Shown here: positions 17,081-27,046 of the stretch, piece by piece
Position numbering within the stretch: the stretch's first letter is position 1
Layout of the letters: every line of letters starts with the position of its first letter
Assembly: GCF_002531755.2 (NCBI RefSeq)
Contig: NZ_CP034998.1
Location: 1,364,001-1,428,000 of the forward strand
DNA: 64,000 nucleotides
Source of the DNA: Rhizobium acidisoli
Lineage (GTDB): Bacteria > Pseudomonadota > Alphaproteobacteria > Rhizobiales > Rhizobiaceae
Reading direction: 5' to 3'
The notes under the pieces: generated by a model
What the model was told of the DNA's origin: nothing
Database searches by the model: none
The model's input: the letters and a program-made list of their open reading frames with translations, nothing else
Translations under genes and position numbers: made by a program

Positions 17081-18699
17081 TGCATATGAAGAAGCATCTC
17101 ACCCCAGCCGAAGCGGCCGCGCTCATCCCGGATGGCGCCGTCGTCACGGTATCGTCTTCCAGCGGTCTCGGTTGCCCGGACCTCATGCTGAAGGCGATCG
17201 GCGAGCGTTTCGAGGCGACCGGCCATCCCCGCGATCTCACCACCCTTCATCCGATCGCCGCCGGCGACATGAGCGGCATCAAGGGCGTCGACTACATCGC
17301 CAGGAAGGGCCTGCTCAAGTGCATCATCGGTGGCTCCTATCCGTCCGGGCCGTCATCGTCCGAGCCGCCGCTGATCTGGCAGATGATCACCAACAACGAG
17401 ATCCCGGCCTATAACATTCCCTCCGGCATCCTGTTCGACATCCATCGCGAAGCCGCCGCCAAGCGGCCGGGCGTGCTGACCAAGGTCGGCGTCGACACAT
17501 TCGTCGACCCCCGGCGGCAGGGCTGCGCGATGAACGAACTGGCTTCGGAACAACAGGTGGTCAAGCGCGTCAGCTTCGAGGGCGACGACTGGCTGTTCTT
17601 CCCCTCGATCGTCCCTCAGGTCGCCATTATCCGCGCCACCACTGCCGACGAGCGCGGCAATCTCACATACGAACATGAAGGCGCCTATCTCGGCGGCCTC
17701 GATCAGGCGCTCGCCGTACGCAACAATGGCGGCATCGTCATCGCCCAGGTCAAGCGGATCACCAAGGAAGGCTCGCTGAAACCGCATGACGTCCGGGTGC
17801 CGGGCATGCTGGTCGATTATATCGTCGTCGATCCTGATCAGAAGCAGACGACGCAGACGGCGTACGATCCGGCGATTTCGGGAGAGATCTTCCGCCCGCT
17901 CGATAGTTTCCACGTTCCGGAATTCAATGTTCAGAAGGTCATCGCCCGCCGCGTCGCACAGGAGCTGCAGGCGGGAAGCTGCGTCAATCTCGGCTTCGGC
18001 ATCTCGGCCAACGTGCCGCGCATTCTGCTGGAGGAGGGGCTCCACGGCGCCGTCACCTGGGTTATAGAGCAAGGCGCGGTCGGTGGGGTGCCGCTGCTCG
18101 ACTTCGCCTTCGGCTGCGCCTCCAATGCCGACGCCTATATGCCGTCCCCCTATCAGTTCACTTACTTTCAAGGCGCGGGCTTCGATGCGTCGCTGCTCTC
18201 CTTCCTCGAGATCGGCAAGGACGGATCGGTCAACGTCTCCAAACTTTCCTTCCGGCCGCATGTGACGGCGGGCGCCGGCGGCTTCGTCGACATCACCGCG
18301 CGGGCGAAGAAGATCGTCTTTTCAGGCATGTTCAACGCCGGGGCGAAGCTTTCGATCGCTGACGGGGCTCTGCTCATTGAAAAAGAAGGCAAGCTGAAGA
18401 AGCTCGTCAACGAGGTCGAACATGTCACCTTCAGCGGCAGGCGGGCGATCGAGCAGGGGCAGGAGATCATCTATGTCACCGAGCGGTGCGTGATGAAGCT
18501 GACGCCCGAAGGCATCGTGCTGACCGAGATCGCGCCCGGTGTCGATCTTCAGTCCCAGATCCTCGATCAGTCCGAATTTCCGCTGATCGTCGCGCCTGAC
18601 CTGAAGGTCATGGATGCGGCACTCTTCGGCGAGGCCGGCATCGGCCTGTCGCTTCCAGCCAAAAGCGCGCGGACGCTGGAGGGTACTTTCCATGGCTAG
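17080..18699 (+). CDS. Acyl-CoA:acetate/propionate CoA-transferase family protein
   Basis: A 539-residue fused alpha-beta family I CoA-transferase (YdiF/Pct type). Seen are the N-terminal subdomain with DGAVVTVSSSSGLG and the C-terminal subdomain with the catalytic glutamate motif VIEQGAVGG (E-x-G-x-x-G). It would activate an organic acid by moving CoA from acetyl- or succinyl-CoA. Start at 17080 (TAATG overlap with the repressor stop); an ATG two codons later is possible. It precedes an enoyl-CoA hydratase, so the activated acid is probably then hydrated or cleaved. Confidence 0.88.
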   Translation: MHMKKHLTPAEAAALIPDGAVVTVSSSSGLGCPDLMLKAIGERFEATGHPRDLTTLHPIAAGDMSGIKGVDYIARKGLLKCIIGGSYPSGPSSSEPPLIWQMITNNEIPAYNIPSGILFDIHREAAAKRPGVLTKVGVDTFVDPRRQGCAMNELASEQQVVKRVSFEGDDWLFFPSIVPQVAIIRATTADERGNLTYEHEGAYLGGLDQALAVRNNGGIVIAQVKRITKEGSLKPHDVRVPGMLVDYIVVDPDQKQTTQTAYDPAISGEIFRPLDSFHVPEFNVQKVIARRVAQELQAGSCVNLGFGISANVPRILLEEGLHGAVTWVIEQGAVGGVPLLDFAFGCASNADAYMPSPYQFTYFQGAGFDASLLSFLEIGKDGSVNVSKLSFRPHVTAGAGGFVDITARAKKIVFSGMFNAGAKLSIADGALLIEKEGKLKKLVNEVEHVTFSGRRAIEQGQEIIYVTERCVMKLTPEGIVLTEIAPGVDLQSQILDQSEFPLIVAPDLKVMDAALFGEAGIGLSLPAKSARTLEGTFHG

Positions 18700-19471
18700 C
18701 GGAACAGTCAGGATCGACATTGACGGACATGTTGCGACCTTGACGATTTCTCGTCCGGAGAAGCTGAACGCGCTCGATCTCGACATGCTGAAAGCCTTGG
18801 CGGATGCCGCTGACGTAGTCGAGGCGAACCCGGACGTGCGCGCTGCCGTTCTGACGGGCGAAGGAAAGGGTTTTTCCGCCGGAGGCGATATCAAGGCCTG
18901 GGGCGGAATGCTGCCGCAGGAGTTCGGCCATGCCTGGGTTCGACACGGTCACCGGATCTTCGAACGGCTGGCGACGCTCCGGGTGCCGCTGGTCGCGGCC
19001 CTGAACGGCCACGCCCTCGGCGGAGGGCTCGAACTGGCAGGCGTTGCCGACATTCGCATCGCAGAGGAGCACATTAAGATCGGCCTGCCGGAGACCGGCC
19101 TTGGAATGGTGCCGGGCTGGTCCGGCACCCAGCGTCTCGTGCGCCGTTTCGGCGCGCAGGCCGTCCGGCGCATGGCGCTCGGCGGCGAGATCTTCACCGC
19201 CGAGGAGGCGCGCCTGCTCGGTATCGTCGATGCGGTCGTTCCCTCGGGAGGCGCGCTGGCTGCCGCCCGGGATTATGCGCAGCGGATTGCCGCAAGGGGG
19301 CCAGCTGCTGTCGAGATCGCCAAGCTGATGATCGCATCGGCAAATGGTGAGGACAACGGAACCGCGGTCGAAGCCCTGGGCTCGATCCTCGCTGCCAAGA
19401 CCGGCGATCTGAAAGAGGGCGTCGCATCGTTCAGCGAGAAGCGCCCGGCAACGTTCAAGGGAGAATGGTAA
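18692..19471 (+). CDS. Enoyl-CoA hydratase/isomerase (crotonase family)
   Basis: A 259-residue crotonase-family enzyme. The oxyanion-hole motifs are GFSAGGDIK and HALGGGLELAG. The two glutamates of true hydratases are present in GGLELA and GLPETGLG, followed by the usual GxxGTQRLVRR. It overlaps the CoA-transferase by 8 bases and the aldehyde dehydrogenase start by 1 base, so translation is probably coupled. Hydratase, hydratase/aldolase (as in hydroxycinnamate degradation) or isomerase activity cannot be told apart from sequence. Confidence 0.9.
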   Translation: MASGTVRIDIDGHVATLTISRPEKLNALDLDMLKALADAADVVEANPDVRAAVLTGEGKGFSAGGDIKAWGGMLPQEFGHAWVRHGHRIFERLATLRVPLVAALNGHALGGGLELAGVADIRIAEEHIKIGLPETGLGMVPGWSGTQRLVRRFGAQAVRRMALGGEIFTAEEARLLGIVDAVVPSGGALAAARDYAQRIAARGPAAVEIAKLMIASANGEDNGTAVEALGSILAAKTGDLKEGVASFSEKRPATFKGEW

Positions 19472-20991
19472 TGACGGTCCTCGTCAACCCCACGGCGCTC
19501 AGCGACCACAAGGCGCGTGATTTCAAGATGCTGATCGACGGCAGATGGGAGTCCGGCGCCGCCGATCCGATCGAGCGTGTCGCACCGAGCCATGGGGTCG
19601 TGGTCAGCCGGTTCCCGACCGGCAGCAGGAATGATGCCGAGCGCGCCATTGCCGCCGCACGCAAGGCTTTCGACCAGGGACCATGGCCGCGGATGACCGC
19701 GTCCGAACGCTCCGCTATCCTGCTCAAGGCGGCTGATCTGATCGCAGCGCGTGCGGAGGAACTGGCATTTCTCGATGCCATCGAGGCCGGAAAACCGATC
19801 ACGCAGGTGCGGGGCGAAATTGCCGGCTCGGTCGACATCTGGCGCTATGCGGCGGCTCTCGCACGCGATCTCCACGGTGAAAGCTACAACACGCTCGGCG
19901 ACGGCACGCTCGGCGTCGTGCTCCGCGAAGCGATCGGCGTGGTCTCGATCATCACGCCCTGGAATTTCCCGTTCCTGATCGTCGGCCAGAAGCTGCCCTT
20001 CGCGCTTGCGGCGGGCTGCACGGCCGTCGTCAAACCTTCGGAGCTGACATCGGGATCGACGCTCGTGCTCGGAGAAATTCTGCAGCAGGCCGGCGTTCCG
20101 GATGGCGTCGTCAATATTGTCACCGGTACGGGACCTGAGGTCGGCGCGATCATGACATCTCATCCCGATGTCGACATGGTCTCCTTCACCGGCTCGACCG
20201 GTGTCGGAAAACTGACCATGTCGAATGCAGCGCAGACGCTGAAGAAGGTCTCGCTGGAACTCGGCGGCAAGAACCCGCAGATCGTTTTCCCGGATGCCGA
20301 TCTCGACGCCTTCATCGATGCCGCGGTCTTCGGTGCCTATTTCAACGCCGGCGAGTGCTGCAATGCCGGGTCGCGGCTGATCCTGCACAAATCGATCGCC
20401 TCAGACGTCGTCAACCGGATTGCCGAACTGTCGAAGGCAGTGAAGGTCGGCGATCCCCTCGATCCCTCCACACAGGTCGGCGCGATTATTACGCCGCAGC
20501 ATCTGGAGAAGATCTCAGGCTATGTCGCCGGCGCCAGGAGCAGCGGCGCCCGCGTTGCCCATGGCGGCGAGACGCTCGACCTCGGCATGGGGCAGTTCAT
20601 GTCGCCGACGATCCTCGAAGCGGTCACCCCCGATATGGCGGTGGCGCGCGAGGAAGTCTTTGGCCCGGTGCTGTCGGTCCTGACATTCGAGACATCGGCC
20701 GAAGCGATCAGCATCGCCAATTCCATCGACTACGGCCTGTCGGCCGGTGTCTGGAGCCGCGATTTCGATACCTGCCTGACGATCGGCCGGTCGGCGCGGG
20801 CGGGCACGGTCTGGATGAACACCTTCATGGACGGCGCCTCGGAGCTTCCCTTCGGCGGCTACAAGCAGAGCGGCCTCGGCCGCGAGCTCGGCCGCCATGC
20901 GGTCGAGGATTACACCGAGACCAAAACGCTGAACATGCATATCGGCAAACGCACCGGCTGGTGGATGCCGCAGACGGAAAAGCTGGCTTAG
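19471..20991 (+). CDS. NAD(P)-dependent aldehyde dehydrogenase
   Basis: A 506-residue ALDH-superfamily enzyme with the glutamate motif LELGGKNP and the catalytic cysteine in [12 protein letters not shown]. The folding pattern is that of betaine-aldehyde/aminoaldehyde dehydrogenase-like proteins. Two ATGs (19465 and 19471) are in frame; the second overlaps the hydratase stop as TAATG and is preferred. Within the operon it probably oxidises an aldehyde released by the preceding steps or by the GMC enzymes further down. Confidence 0.92.
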   Translation: MTVLVNPTALSDHKARDFKMLIDGRWESGAADPIERVAPSHGVVVSRFPTGSRNDAERAIAAARKAFDQGPWPRMTASERSAILLKAADLIAARAEELAFLDAIEAGKPITQVRGEIAGSVDIWRYAAALARDLHGESYNTLGDGTLGVVLREAIGVVSIITPWNFPFLIVGQKLPFALAAGCTAVVKPSELTSGSTLVLGEILQQAGVPDGVVNIVTGTGPEVGAIMTSHPDVDMVSFTGSTGVGKLTMSNAAQTLKKVSLELGGKNPQIVFPDADLDAFIDAAVFGAYFNAGECCNAGSRLILHKSIASDVVNRIAELSKAVKVGDPLDPSTQVGAIITPQHLEKISGYVAGARSSGARVAHGGETLDLGMGQFMSPTILEAVTPDMAVAREEVFGPVLSVLTFETSAEAISIANSIDYGLSAGVWSRDFDTCLTIGRSARAGTVWMNTFMDGASELPFGGYKQSGLGRELGRHAVEDYTETKTLNMHIGKRTGWWMPQTEKLA

Positions 20992-21077
20992 CCGGTAAGG
21001 AAACTGCCCGAGGAGGGCGGGTGATCGGATGCGGGAATGGTCCCGCATCTTCCAAGAGGGAACTGGGAGGTTCTTCG

Positions 21078-22340
21078 ATGAATAGGTTTTTGACCACGAC
21101 CGCAATGATCGCATTGGCTCTGGCCGGCGCGCATGTCTCCGCCCGCGCAGCCGACGTGAAGGAAGTTCAGATGCTGCACTGGTGGACATCCGGCGGCGAG
21201 GCAGCGGCTTTGAACGTGTTGAAGCAGGACCTGTCGAAGGAAGGTTTTGCCTGGAAGGACGTTCCGGTGGCCGGCGGCGGCGGTGATGCGGCGATGACGG
21301 CGCTGAAGGCGATGGTTGCGGCCGGCACCTATCCGACGGCCTCGCAGATGCTCGGCTATACCGTGCTCGATTATGCCCAGGCCGGCGTCATGGGTGACCT
21401 GACCGAGACGGCCAAGAAGGAAGGCTGGGACAAGTCGGTTCCGGCGGCGCTGCAGAAGTTCTCGGTCTATGACGGCAAATGGGTCGCAGCGCCGGTCAAC
21501 GTGCACTCGGTCAACTGGCTGTGGATCAACAAGGCGGTGATGGACAAGATCGGCGGCACCCAGCCGAAGACCTTCGACGATCTGATCGCGCTGCTCGACA
21601 AGGCCAAGGCCGCAGGTGTCATCCCCTTGGCGCTCGGCGGTCAGAACTGGCAGGAAGCGACGATGTTCGATTCCATCGTGCTGTCGACCGGCGGCCCGGA
21701 ATTCTACAAGAAGGCCTTCAACGACCTCGACGAGGAGTCGCTGAAGTCGGACACGATGAAGAAGTCCTTCGATAATCTGGCGACGATCATCAAATATGTC
21801 GATCCGAACTTCTCCGGCCGCGACTGGAACCTGGCGACCGCCATGGTCATCAAGGGTGATGCGCTGGTGCAGGTGATGGGCGACTGGGCCAAGGGCGAAT
21901 TCGTCGCCGCCAAGAAGACCCCGGACAAGGACTTCCTCTGCTACCGCTTCCCCGGCACCGAAGGCAGCGTCGTCTATAACTCCGACATGTTCGGCATGTT
22001 CAACGTCCCCGACGACCGCAAGGCGGCCCAGGTGGCGCTGGCAACGGCGACGCTGTCGAAGAGCTTCCAGTCGGCCTTCAACGTCGTCAAGGGTTCGGTG
22101 CCGGCCCGCACCGACGTTCCCGACACCGACTTCGACGCCTGCGGCAAGAAGGGCATCGCCGATCTGAAGGCTGCCAATGAGGGCGGCACGCTGTTCGGTT
22201 CGCTGGCCCAGGGCTACGGCGCCCCTCCGGCGATCGCCAATGCCTATAAGGACGTGGTCTCGAAGTTCGTCCACGGCCAGATCAAGAGCTCCGACGAAGC
22301 CGTCAAGCAGCTCGTCCAGGCGATCGACGACGCTCGCTGA
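21078..22340 (+). CDS. Sugar-type ABC transporter substrate-binding protein (CUT1)
   Basis: A 420-residue periplasmic binding protein of the UgpB/MalE (COG1653) type, with a signal peptide ending near HVSARA (about residue 23), then [16 protein letters not shown] typical of sugar-binding members. The long in-frame extension back to 20355 is an artefact inside the ALDH gene; GGGAGG lies 7 bases before the ATG at 21078. It should deliver the operon's substrate to the permeases encoded next. Ligand class (sugar or glycoside) is inferred from family only. Confidence 0.93.
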   Translation: MNRFLTTTAMIALALAGAHVSARAADVKEVQMLHWWTSGGEAAALNVLKQDLSKEGFAWKDVPVAGGGGDAAMTALKAMVAAGTYPTASQMLGYTVLDYAQAGVMGDLTETAKKEGWDKSVPAALQKFSVYDGKWVAAPVNVHSVNWLWINKAVMDKIGGTQPKTFDDLIALLDKAKAAGVIPLALGGQNWQEATMFDSIVLSTGGPEFYKKAFNDLDEESLKSDTMKKSFDNLATIIKYVDPNFSGRDWNLATAMVIKGDALVQVMGDWAKGEFVAAKKTPDKDFLCYRFPGTEGSVVYNSDMFGMFNVPDDRKAAQVALATATLSKSFQSAFNVVKGSVPARTDVPDTDFDACGKKGIADLKAANEGGTLFGSLAQGYGAPPAIANAYKDVVSKFVHGQIKSSDEAVKQLVQAIDDAR

Positions 22341-22442
22341 GATCAGCCGATGAATATGCTTCCCCGCGCATGTCGCGGGGAAGCTTCAGGCTCCGCGACG
22401 ATTATTGCCGAGCCGATCCTGCGGGAAGGGAGACAAGATACC

Positions 22443-23396
22443 ATGAGCACAGTTGCGACCACCGATCCGGTTCTGACGCCGGCGCATTCGACGCCGATCT
22501 CGCTGCGCGGCCGGCTGCAGGATGCGCTGCCGAAGATCGTGCTGGCGCCGAGCTTCGTCATCACGCTGGTCTTCGTCTACGGCTTCATCGTCTGGACGGC
22601 CTATCTCTCCTTCACCAATTCCAAGACCTTTCCCTCTTATGCGCTGACTGGCGCACGCGCCTATCAGCGGCTGTGGCGCTGGACCTTCGAGAGCGATCCG
22701 CCGTCCTCCTGGTATACCTCGATCACCAACATGGCGATCTTCGGCTTCCTCTATGTCGGCATCTGCCTGGCGCTCGGTCTGTTCCTGGCGATCCTGCTCG
22801 ACCAGAAGATCCGCGGCGAGGGGGTTTTGCGGCCGATCTTCCTCTATCCGATGGCGCTCTCCTTCATCGTCACCGGGGTTGCCTGGAAATGGTTCCTCGA
22901 TCCCGGCCTCGGGCTGGAGCAGACGCTGCACCACTTCGGCTGGACGAGCTTCCACTTCGACTGGATCAAGAACAAGGACTTCGTCATCTACACCGTCGTC
23001 ATCGCCGGTGTCTGGCAGGCGTCCGGCTTCGTCATGGCGATGTTCCTGGCCGGTCTTCGCGGCATCGACGGCGAGATCATGAAGGCGGCGCAGATCGACG
23101 GCGCTTCCCCCTTGCAGCTCTATCGCCGCATCGTCATTCCGCTGCTGCGGCCGATCTTCCTGTCGGCCTTCATCGTGCTCGCCCATATGGCGATCAAGTC
23201 CTACGACCTCGTGGTGGCGCTGACCTCGGGCGGGCCTGGCGGCTCGGCCTGGCTGCCGTCCAACTTCATGTATGAATACACCTTCAAGCGCAACGAGATG
23301 GCCGTCGGCTCGGCCAGCGCCATCATCATGCTGATGACCATCTCGGCGATCATCGTTCCCTATCTCTATTCCGAACTGAAGGAGAAGGCCCGATGA
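22443..23396 (+). CDS. ABC transporter permease (CUT1, UgpA/MalF-like)
   Basis: A 317-residue inner-membrane permease with six predicted helices and the EAA-type loop MKAAQIDGASPLQLYRRIVIPLL that contacts the ATPase. AAGGGAG lies about 10 bases before the ATG at 22443; the frame open to 22350 includes a non-hydrophobic leader and is not used. It overlaps the second permease by four bases. Confidence 0.93.
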   Translation: MSTVATTDPVLTPAHSTPISLRGRLQDALPKIVLAPSFVITLVFVYGFIVWTAYLSFTNSKTFPSYALTGARAYQRLWRWTFESDPPSSWYTSITNMAIFGFLYVGICLALGLFLAILLDQKIRGEGVLRPIFLYPMALSFIVTGVAWKWFLDPGLGLEQTLHHFGWTSFHFDWIKNKDFVIYTVVIAGVWQASGFVMAMFLAGLRGIDGEIMKAAQIDGASPLQLYRRIVIPLLRPIFLSAFIVLAHMAIKSYDLVVALTSGGPGGSAWLPSNFMYEYTFKRNEMAVGSASAIIMLMTISAIIVPYLYSELKEKAR

Positions 23397-24364
23397 GCAG
23401 CGTCACCGCCTCGACCGTACCTTCGACCGCAGCGCTTTCGCAGAGCGGCGACAGCAGGAATAACAACACCCGCTGGATCGGCCGCCTGGTGATCTACGGG
23501 CTGCTGACGATCTTCGCCATCCTCTATCTGATGCCGCTCTTCGTCATGCTCGTAACCTCGTTCAAGACCATGGACGAGATCCAGGGCGGCAACATGCTGG
23601 CGCTGCCGCAGGCGCCGACCTTCGATCCCTGGATCAAGGCCTGGGGCGAGACCTGCGTCGGGCTGACCTGCGCCGGCATCAAGGGCTACTTCTGGAACTC
23701 GATCAAGATGGTGGTGCCGGCGGTGGCAATCTCCACCATCATGGGGGCGCTGAACGGCTATATCCTGACCAAATGGCGTTTCCCCGGCCATACGCTGGTG
23801 TTCGGGCTGATGCTGTTTGCCTGCTTCATCCCGTTCCAGTCGGTGCTGCTGCCGATGGCGACCATCCTCGGCTCGCTCGGCCGCTTCGGCGTCACCCTGC
23901 AAAACGCCACCGGCTGGAACTTCGGCTTCGGCAATTCGACCGTCAACCTGGTCTTCGTCCATGTCGTCTATGGCTTGGGCTTCACCACACTGTTCTTCCG
24001 CAATTTCTACGAGGCCTTTCCGACCGAGCTGGTGCGGGCCGCCCAGGTCGACGGCGCCAGCTTCTTCCAGATCTTCCGCCGCATCATGCTGCCGAACTCG
24101 CTGCCGATCATCGTCGTCACGGTGATCTACCAGTTCACCAATATCTGGAACGACTTCCTGTTTGCCTCGGCTTATGCCGGCACCGGCGACTCCATGCCGA
24201 TGACGGTGGCGCTGAACAACGTCGTCAACACCTCGACGGGGGTGGTCGAATACAATGTCAACATGGCTGCGGCGATGATCGCGGCCGTTCCCACACTGAT
24301 CGTCTATATCCTCGCCGGCCGCTACTTCGTGCGCGGTCTGATGGCGGGGGCAGTCAAAGGGTAA
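23393..24364 (+). CDS. ABC transporter permease (CUT1, UgpE/MalG-like)
   Basis: A 323-residue second permease with a cytosolic N-terminus, six helices and the EAA loop VRAAQVDGASFFQIFRRIMLP. The ending GRYFVRGLMAGAVKG is characteristic of the CUT1 MalG-like half. Starts in the ATGA overlap with the first permease and is followed three bases later by the ATPase gene. Confidence 0.95.
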   Translation: MSSVTASTVPSTAALSQSGDSRNNNTRWIGRLVIYGLLTIFAILYLMPLFVMLVTSFKTMDEIQGGNMLALPQAPTFDPWIKAWGETCVGLTCAGIKGYFWNSIKMVVPAVAISTIMGALNGYILTKWRFPGHTLVFGLMLFACFIPFQSVLLPMATILGSLGRFGVTLQNATGWNFGFGNSTVNLVFVHVVYGLGFTTLFFRNFYEAFPTELVRAAQVDGASFFQIFRRIMLPNSLPIIVVTVIYQFTNIWNDFLFASAYAGTGDSMPMTVALNNVVNTSTGVVEYNVNMAAAMIAAVPTLIVYILAGRYFVRGLMAGAVKG

Positions 24365-24367
24365 GTC

Positions 24368-25483
24368 ATGGCCTTCCTCGAAATCTCCGGTCTCAGAAAG
24401 CGTTTCGGCGCCGTCGACATTCTCAAGGGGATCGACCTCGAACTCGAAAAGGGCGGCTTTCTGGTGCTGGTCGGCCCGTCCGGCTGCGGCAAGTCGACCC
24501 TGCTCAACACCATTGCCGGGCTGGAGACGATCACCTCCGGCGATATCCGGATCGACGGGCGCGCCATCAACGGCCTGCACCCGTCCAAGCGCGACATCGC
24601 CATGGTGTTCCAATCCTATGCGCTCTATCCGAACATGACGGTGGCGGGCAATATCGCCTTCGGCATGGAGATCCGCGGCGTGCCGAAGGAAGAGCGCGCC
24701 AAGGCGATCAAGCAGGTCTCCGACATGCTGCAGATCGGCCATCTGCTCGACCGCAAGCCGTCGCAATTGTCCGGCGGCCAGCGCCAGCGCGTCGCCATGG
24801 GCCGGGCCTTGGTGCGCAATCCGCAGGTCTTCCTGTTCGACGAACCTTTGTCCAATCTCGACGCCAAGCTGCGCGTCGACATGCGCACCGAGATCAAGCG
24901 GCTGCATCAGCGCATGGGCACCACCTTCGTCTATGTCACCCACGACCAGATCGAGGCGATGACGCTGGCGACCAAGATCGCCGTGCTCAAAGACGGCGTG
25001 CTGCAGCAGTTCGGCACGCCGGCCGAGATCTATAACAGCCCCGCCAATCTCTTCGTCGCCGACTTCATGGGATCGCCGGCGATGAACTTGCTCAACGCCA
25101 CCGTCGAAAACGGTGCGGGCGGACTGCAGGTCGCGCTGGAGCGGCCGAATGGCGCCCCGCTCCGGCTGCCGGTCGTCGCAGGCAATCATGGCCTGTCCTC
25201 CTATGCCGGAAAACAAGTGATCTTCGGCATCCGCCCCGAGGCGCTGACCGACCCTGATGGTGCCGACCGCAAGGCGCGCTCGCTGACCGAGGACGATTGC
25301 CTGATCGAGGTCGTCGAACCGGCCGGCTCCGACACCTTCGCCGTCACCAAGCTCGGCGGCAAATCCGTCGTCGCCCGACTGCGTGCCGATGCCGGCATCG
25401 CCCCCGGACAAAACACACGCCTTGCCTTCAATCTCGACAAGGCCGTGTTCTTCGATCCTGAGAGCCAGGTGCGGATCGTGTGA
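24368..25483 (+). CDS. ABC transporter ATPase (UgpC/MalK-like)
   Basis: A 371-residue MalK-type ATPase. Walker A is GPSGCGKST, the signature LSGGQRQR, Walker B VFLFDEPLSNLD and the H-loop YVTHDQIEA. A C-terminal TOBE regulatory domain follows (residues about 245-371, with IFGIRPEAL). It energises the two permeases upstream. Confidence 0.95.
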   Translation: MAFLEISGLRKRFGAVDILKGIDLELEKGGFLVLVGPSGCGKSTLLNTIAGLETITSGDIRIDGRAINGLHPSKRDIAMVFQSYALYPNMTVAGNIAFGMEIRGVPKEERAKAIKQVSDMLQIGHLLDRKPSQLSGGQRQRVAMGRALVRNPQVFLFDEPLSNLDAKLRVDMRTEIKRLHQRMGTTFVYVTHDQIEAMTLATKIAVLKDGVLQQFGTPAEIYNSPANLFVADFMGSPAMNLLNATVENGAGGLQVALERPNGAPLRLPVVAGNHGLSSYAGKQVIFGIRPEALTDPDGADRKARSLTEDDCLIEVVEPAGSDTFAVTKLGGKSVVARLRADAGIAPGQNTRLAFNLDKAVFFDPESQVRIV

Positions 25484-25498
25484 CGGCCAGGTGCTGAT

Positions 25499-27037
25499 AT
25501 GAAGAGTTCACCGGACATCGTCATCATCGGTTCAGGCGTCGGCGGCTCCACCGTCGCGGCCGGCCTGGCTGCATCAGGCGCGGAGATATTAATCCTCGAA
25601 GCCGGCGATCACATTGCCGATCTTCCCGTCAATCGTGACCAGGGAGCGATCTTCCAGCGGGGCCATTTCCGACCGAAGGAAACCTGGTACGAGGCGAACG
25701 GCAAGGGTTTCAATCCCGGCAACTATTACAATGTCGGCGGCAATTCGAAGTTCTACGGCGCCGTCCTGTCGCGCTACCGCAAAGAGGATTTCGGCGTCAT
25801 CCAGCACCGGGAGGGCATGTCACCGGCCTGGCCCTTTCCCTATGAGGAGCTGGAGCCGTGGTACTCAAGGGCGGAGCGGATGTACCAGGTTCGCGGCAGC
25901 CTGGGCGACGATCCGACGGAACCGCACCACTCGGCTGGCTATGCGTATCCGCCGGTGCCTGACGAGGCGCCGATCGCCGACATCAGGGCCCGCCTCAAGC
26001 AGAAGGGTCTGCATCCCTTTTCCCTGCCGCTCGGCATGGATCTCGATGCCTGGCTCTCCAAGGCGCGGACTCCCTGGGACGCACATCCGAACGCACGGGA
26101 CGGCAAGATGGATGCCGAGACCGCAGCCCTTGCAGTGGCGCTGGAGCACGAGAACGTCCGACTCGAAACCAATGCGCGCGTCACGCGGCTCGACACCGGG
26201 ACGGGGAGCCGGATCGGCCGGGTCACCTATGTCAGGAACGGTGAGACGCTCACGGTTTCGCCTGAGATGGTCATCCTGTCTGCCGGCGCGGTTCAGTCGT
26301 CGGTGCTGTTGCTGCGCTCGAAGAACGACCGTTTCCCAAAGGGGCTGGCGAATTCCTCCGACCAGGTGGGCCGCAACTTCATGAACCACAATGCCTCCGC
26401 CGTCATCGGCGTCTCGCCGCGGTTTAAGAACAATGCCGTCTATCAGAAGACCTTTGCCTTCAACGACTTCTATCTCTCTGACGGGGAGGGTGGGCCGCCG
26501 CTCGGAAACGTGCAACTGCTGGGCCGCATCTCCGAAAAAGTTCTGAAGGGCTCTCTGCCGCAGGCGCCGGAATGGCTCCTGCGTTTCATCACCAACCATG
26601 CCATCGACTTCTATGCGATGAGCGAGGACGTTCCCAATCCGGAAAGCCGCGTCATCGTCGATGGAGATCGGATCATTCTCCAATGGCAGCGAACCAACTG
26701 GGACGCGCATCTCGCGCTTGTCGCCAGGCTGAAGGCGATTTTGAAGTCGATCGGGTTTCCGCTGGTGCTGTCGCGGCCCTTCGATAAGCGCACGCCCTCC
26801 CATCAGTGCGGAACGGTCCGCATCGGAAACGACCCTGCGACGGCACCGCTCGACCCATACTGCCGATCATACGATCACGAGAACCTCTTCGTCGTCGATG
26901 CCGGTTTCCTGCCGACCTCGGCCGCGGTCAATCCCGCGCTCACCGTTGCCAGCCAGGCGCTCAGAGTTGCCGACCACATCGCGTCGAAGGACTTGCAGGC
27001 AAAATCAGATCCATTGGCGCATGCCGGGCACAAATAG
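25499..27037 (+). CDS. GMC-family FAD oxidoreductase (glycoside/polyol type)
   Basis: A 512-residue GMC-superfamily flavoenzyme. The N-terminal dinucleotide-binding motif is GSGVGGSTVAAGL and the flavin segment VGGNSKFYGAVLSRYR follows. The C-terminal catalytic part has SHQCGTVRIG and NPALTVASQALRVADHI, which hold the usual His and His/Asn pair. It belongs to the COG2303 group that includes bacterial glucoside 3-dehydrogenase-like enzymes and lacks a signal peptide. It likely oxidises a hydroxyl group of the imported compound. Starts 16 bases after the ATPase gene. Confidence 0.85.
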   Translation: MKSSPDIVIIGSGVGGSTVAAGLAASGAEILILEAGDHIADLPVNRDQGAIFQRGHFRPKETWYEANGKGFNPGNYYNVGGNSKFYGAVLSRYRKEDFGVIQHREGMSPAWPFPYEELEPWYSRAERMYQVRGSLGDDPTEPHHSAGYAYPPVPDEAPIADIRARLKQKGLHPFSLPLGMDLDAWLSKARTPWDAHPNARDGKMDAETAALAVALEHENVRLETNARVTRLDTGTGSRIGRVTYVRNGETLTVSPEMVILSAGAVQSSVLLLRSKNDRFPKGLANSSDQVGRNFMNHNASAVIGVSPRFKNNAVYQKTFAFNDFYLSDGEGGPPLGNVQLLGRISEKVLKGSLPQAPEWLLRFITNHAIDFYAMSEDVPNPESRVIVDGDRIILQWQRTNWDAHLALVARLKAILKSIGFPLVLSRPFDKRTPSHQCGTVRIGNDPATAPLDPYCRSYDHENLFVVDAGFLPTSAAVNPALTVASQALRVADHIASKDLQAKSDPLAHAGHK

Positions 27038-27046
27038 GACGGTAAA

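Noticed and set aside
20355..21077. N-terminal extension of the binding-protein frame into the ALDH gene
   Set aside because: A signal peptide with a good ribosome-binding site begins at 21078; the upstream part overlaps the ALDH C-terminus in another frame.
23366..25411. Long minus-strand open frame (681 codons) across the permease and ATPase genes
   Set aside because: It is antisense to three strongly recognised ABC-transporter genes, has a low-complexity composition and no domain. Long shadow frames are expected at this GC content.
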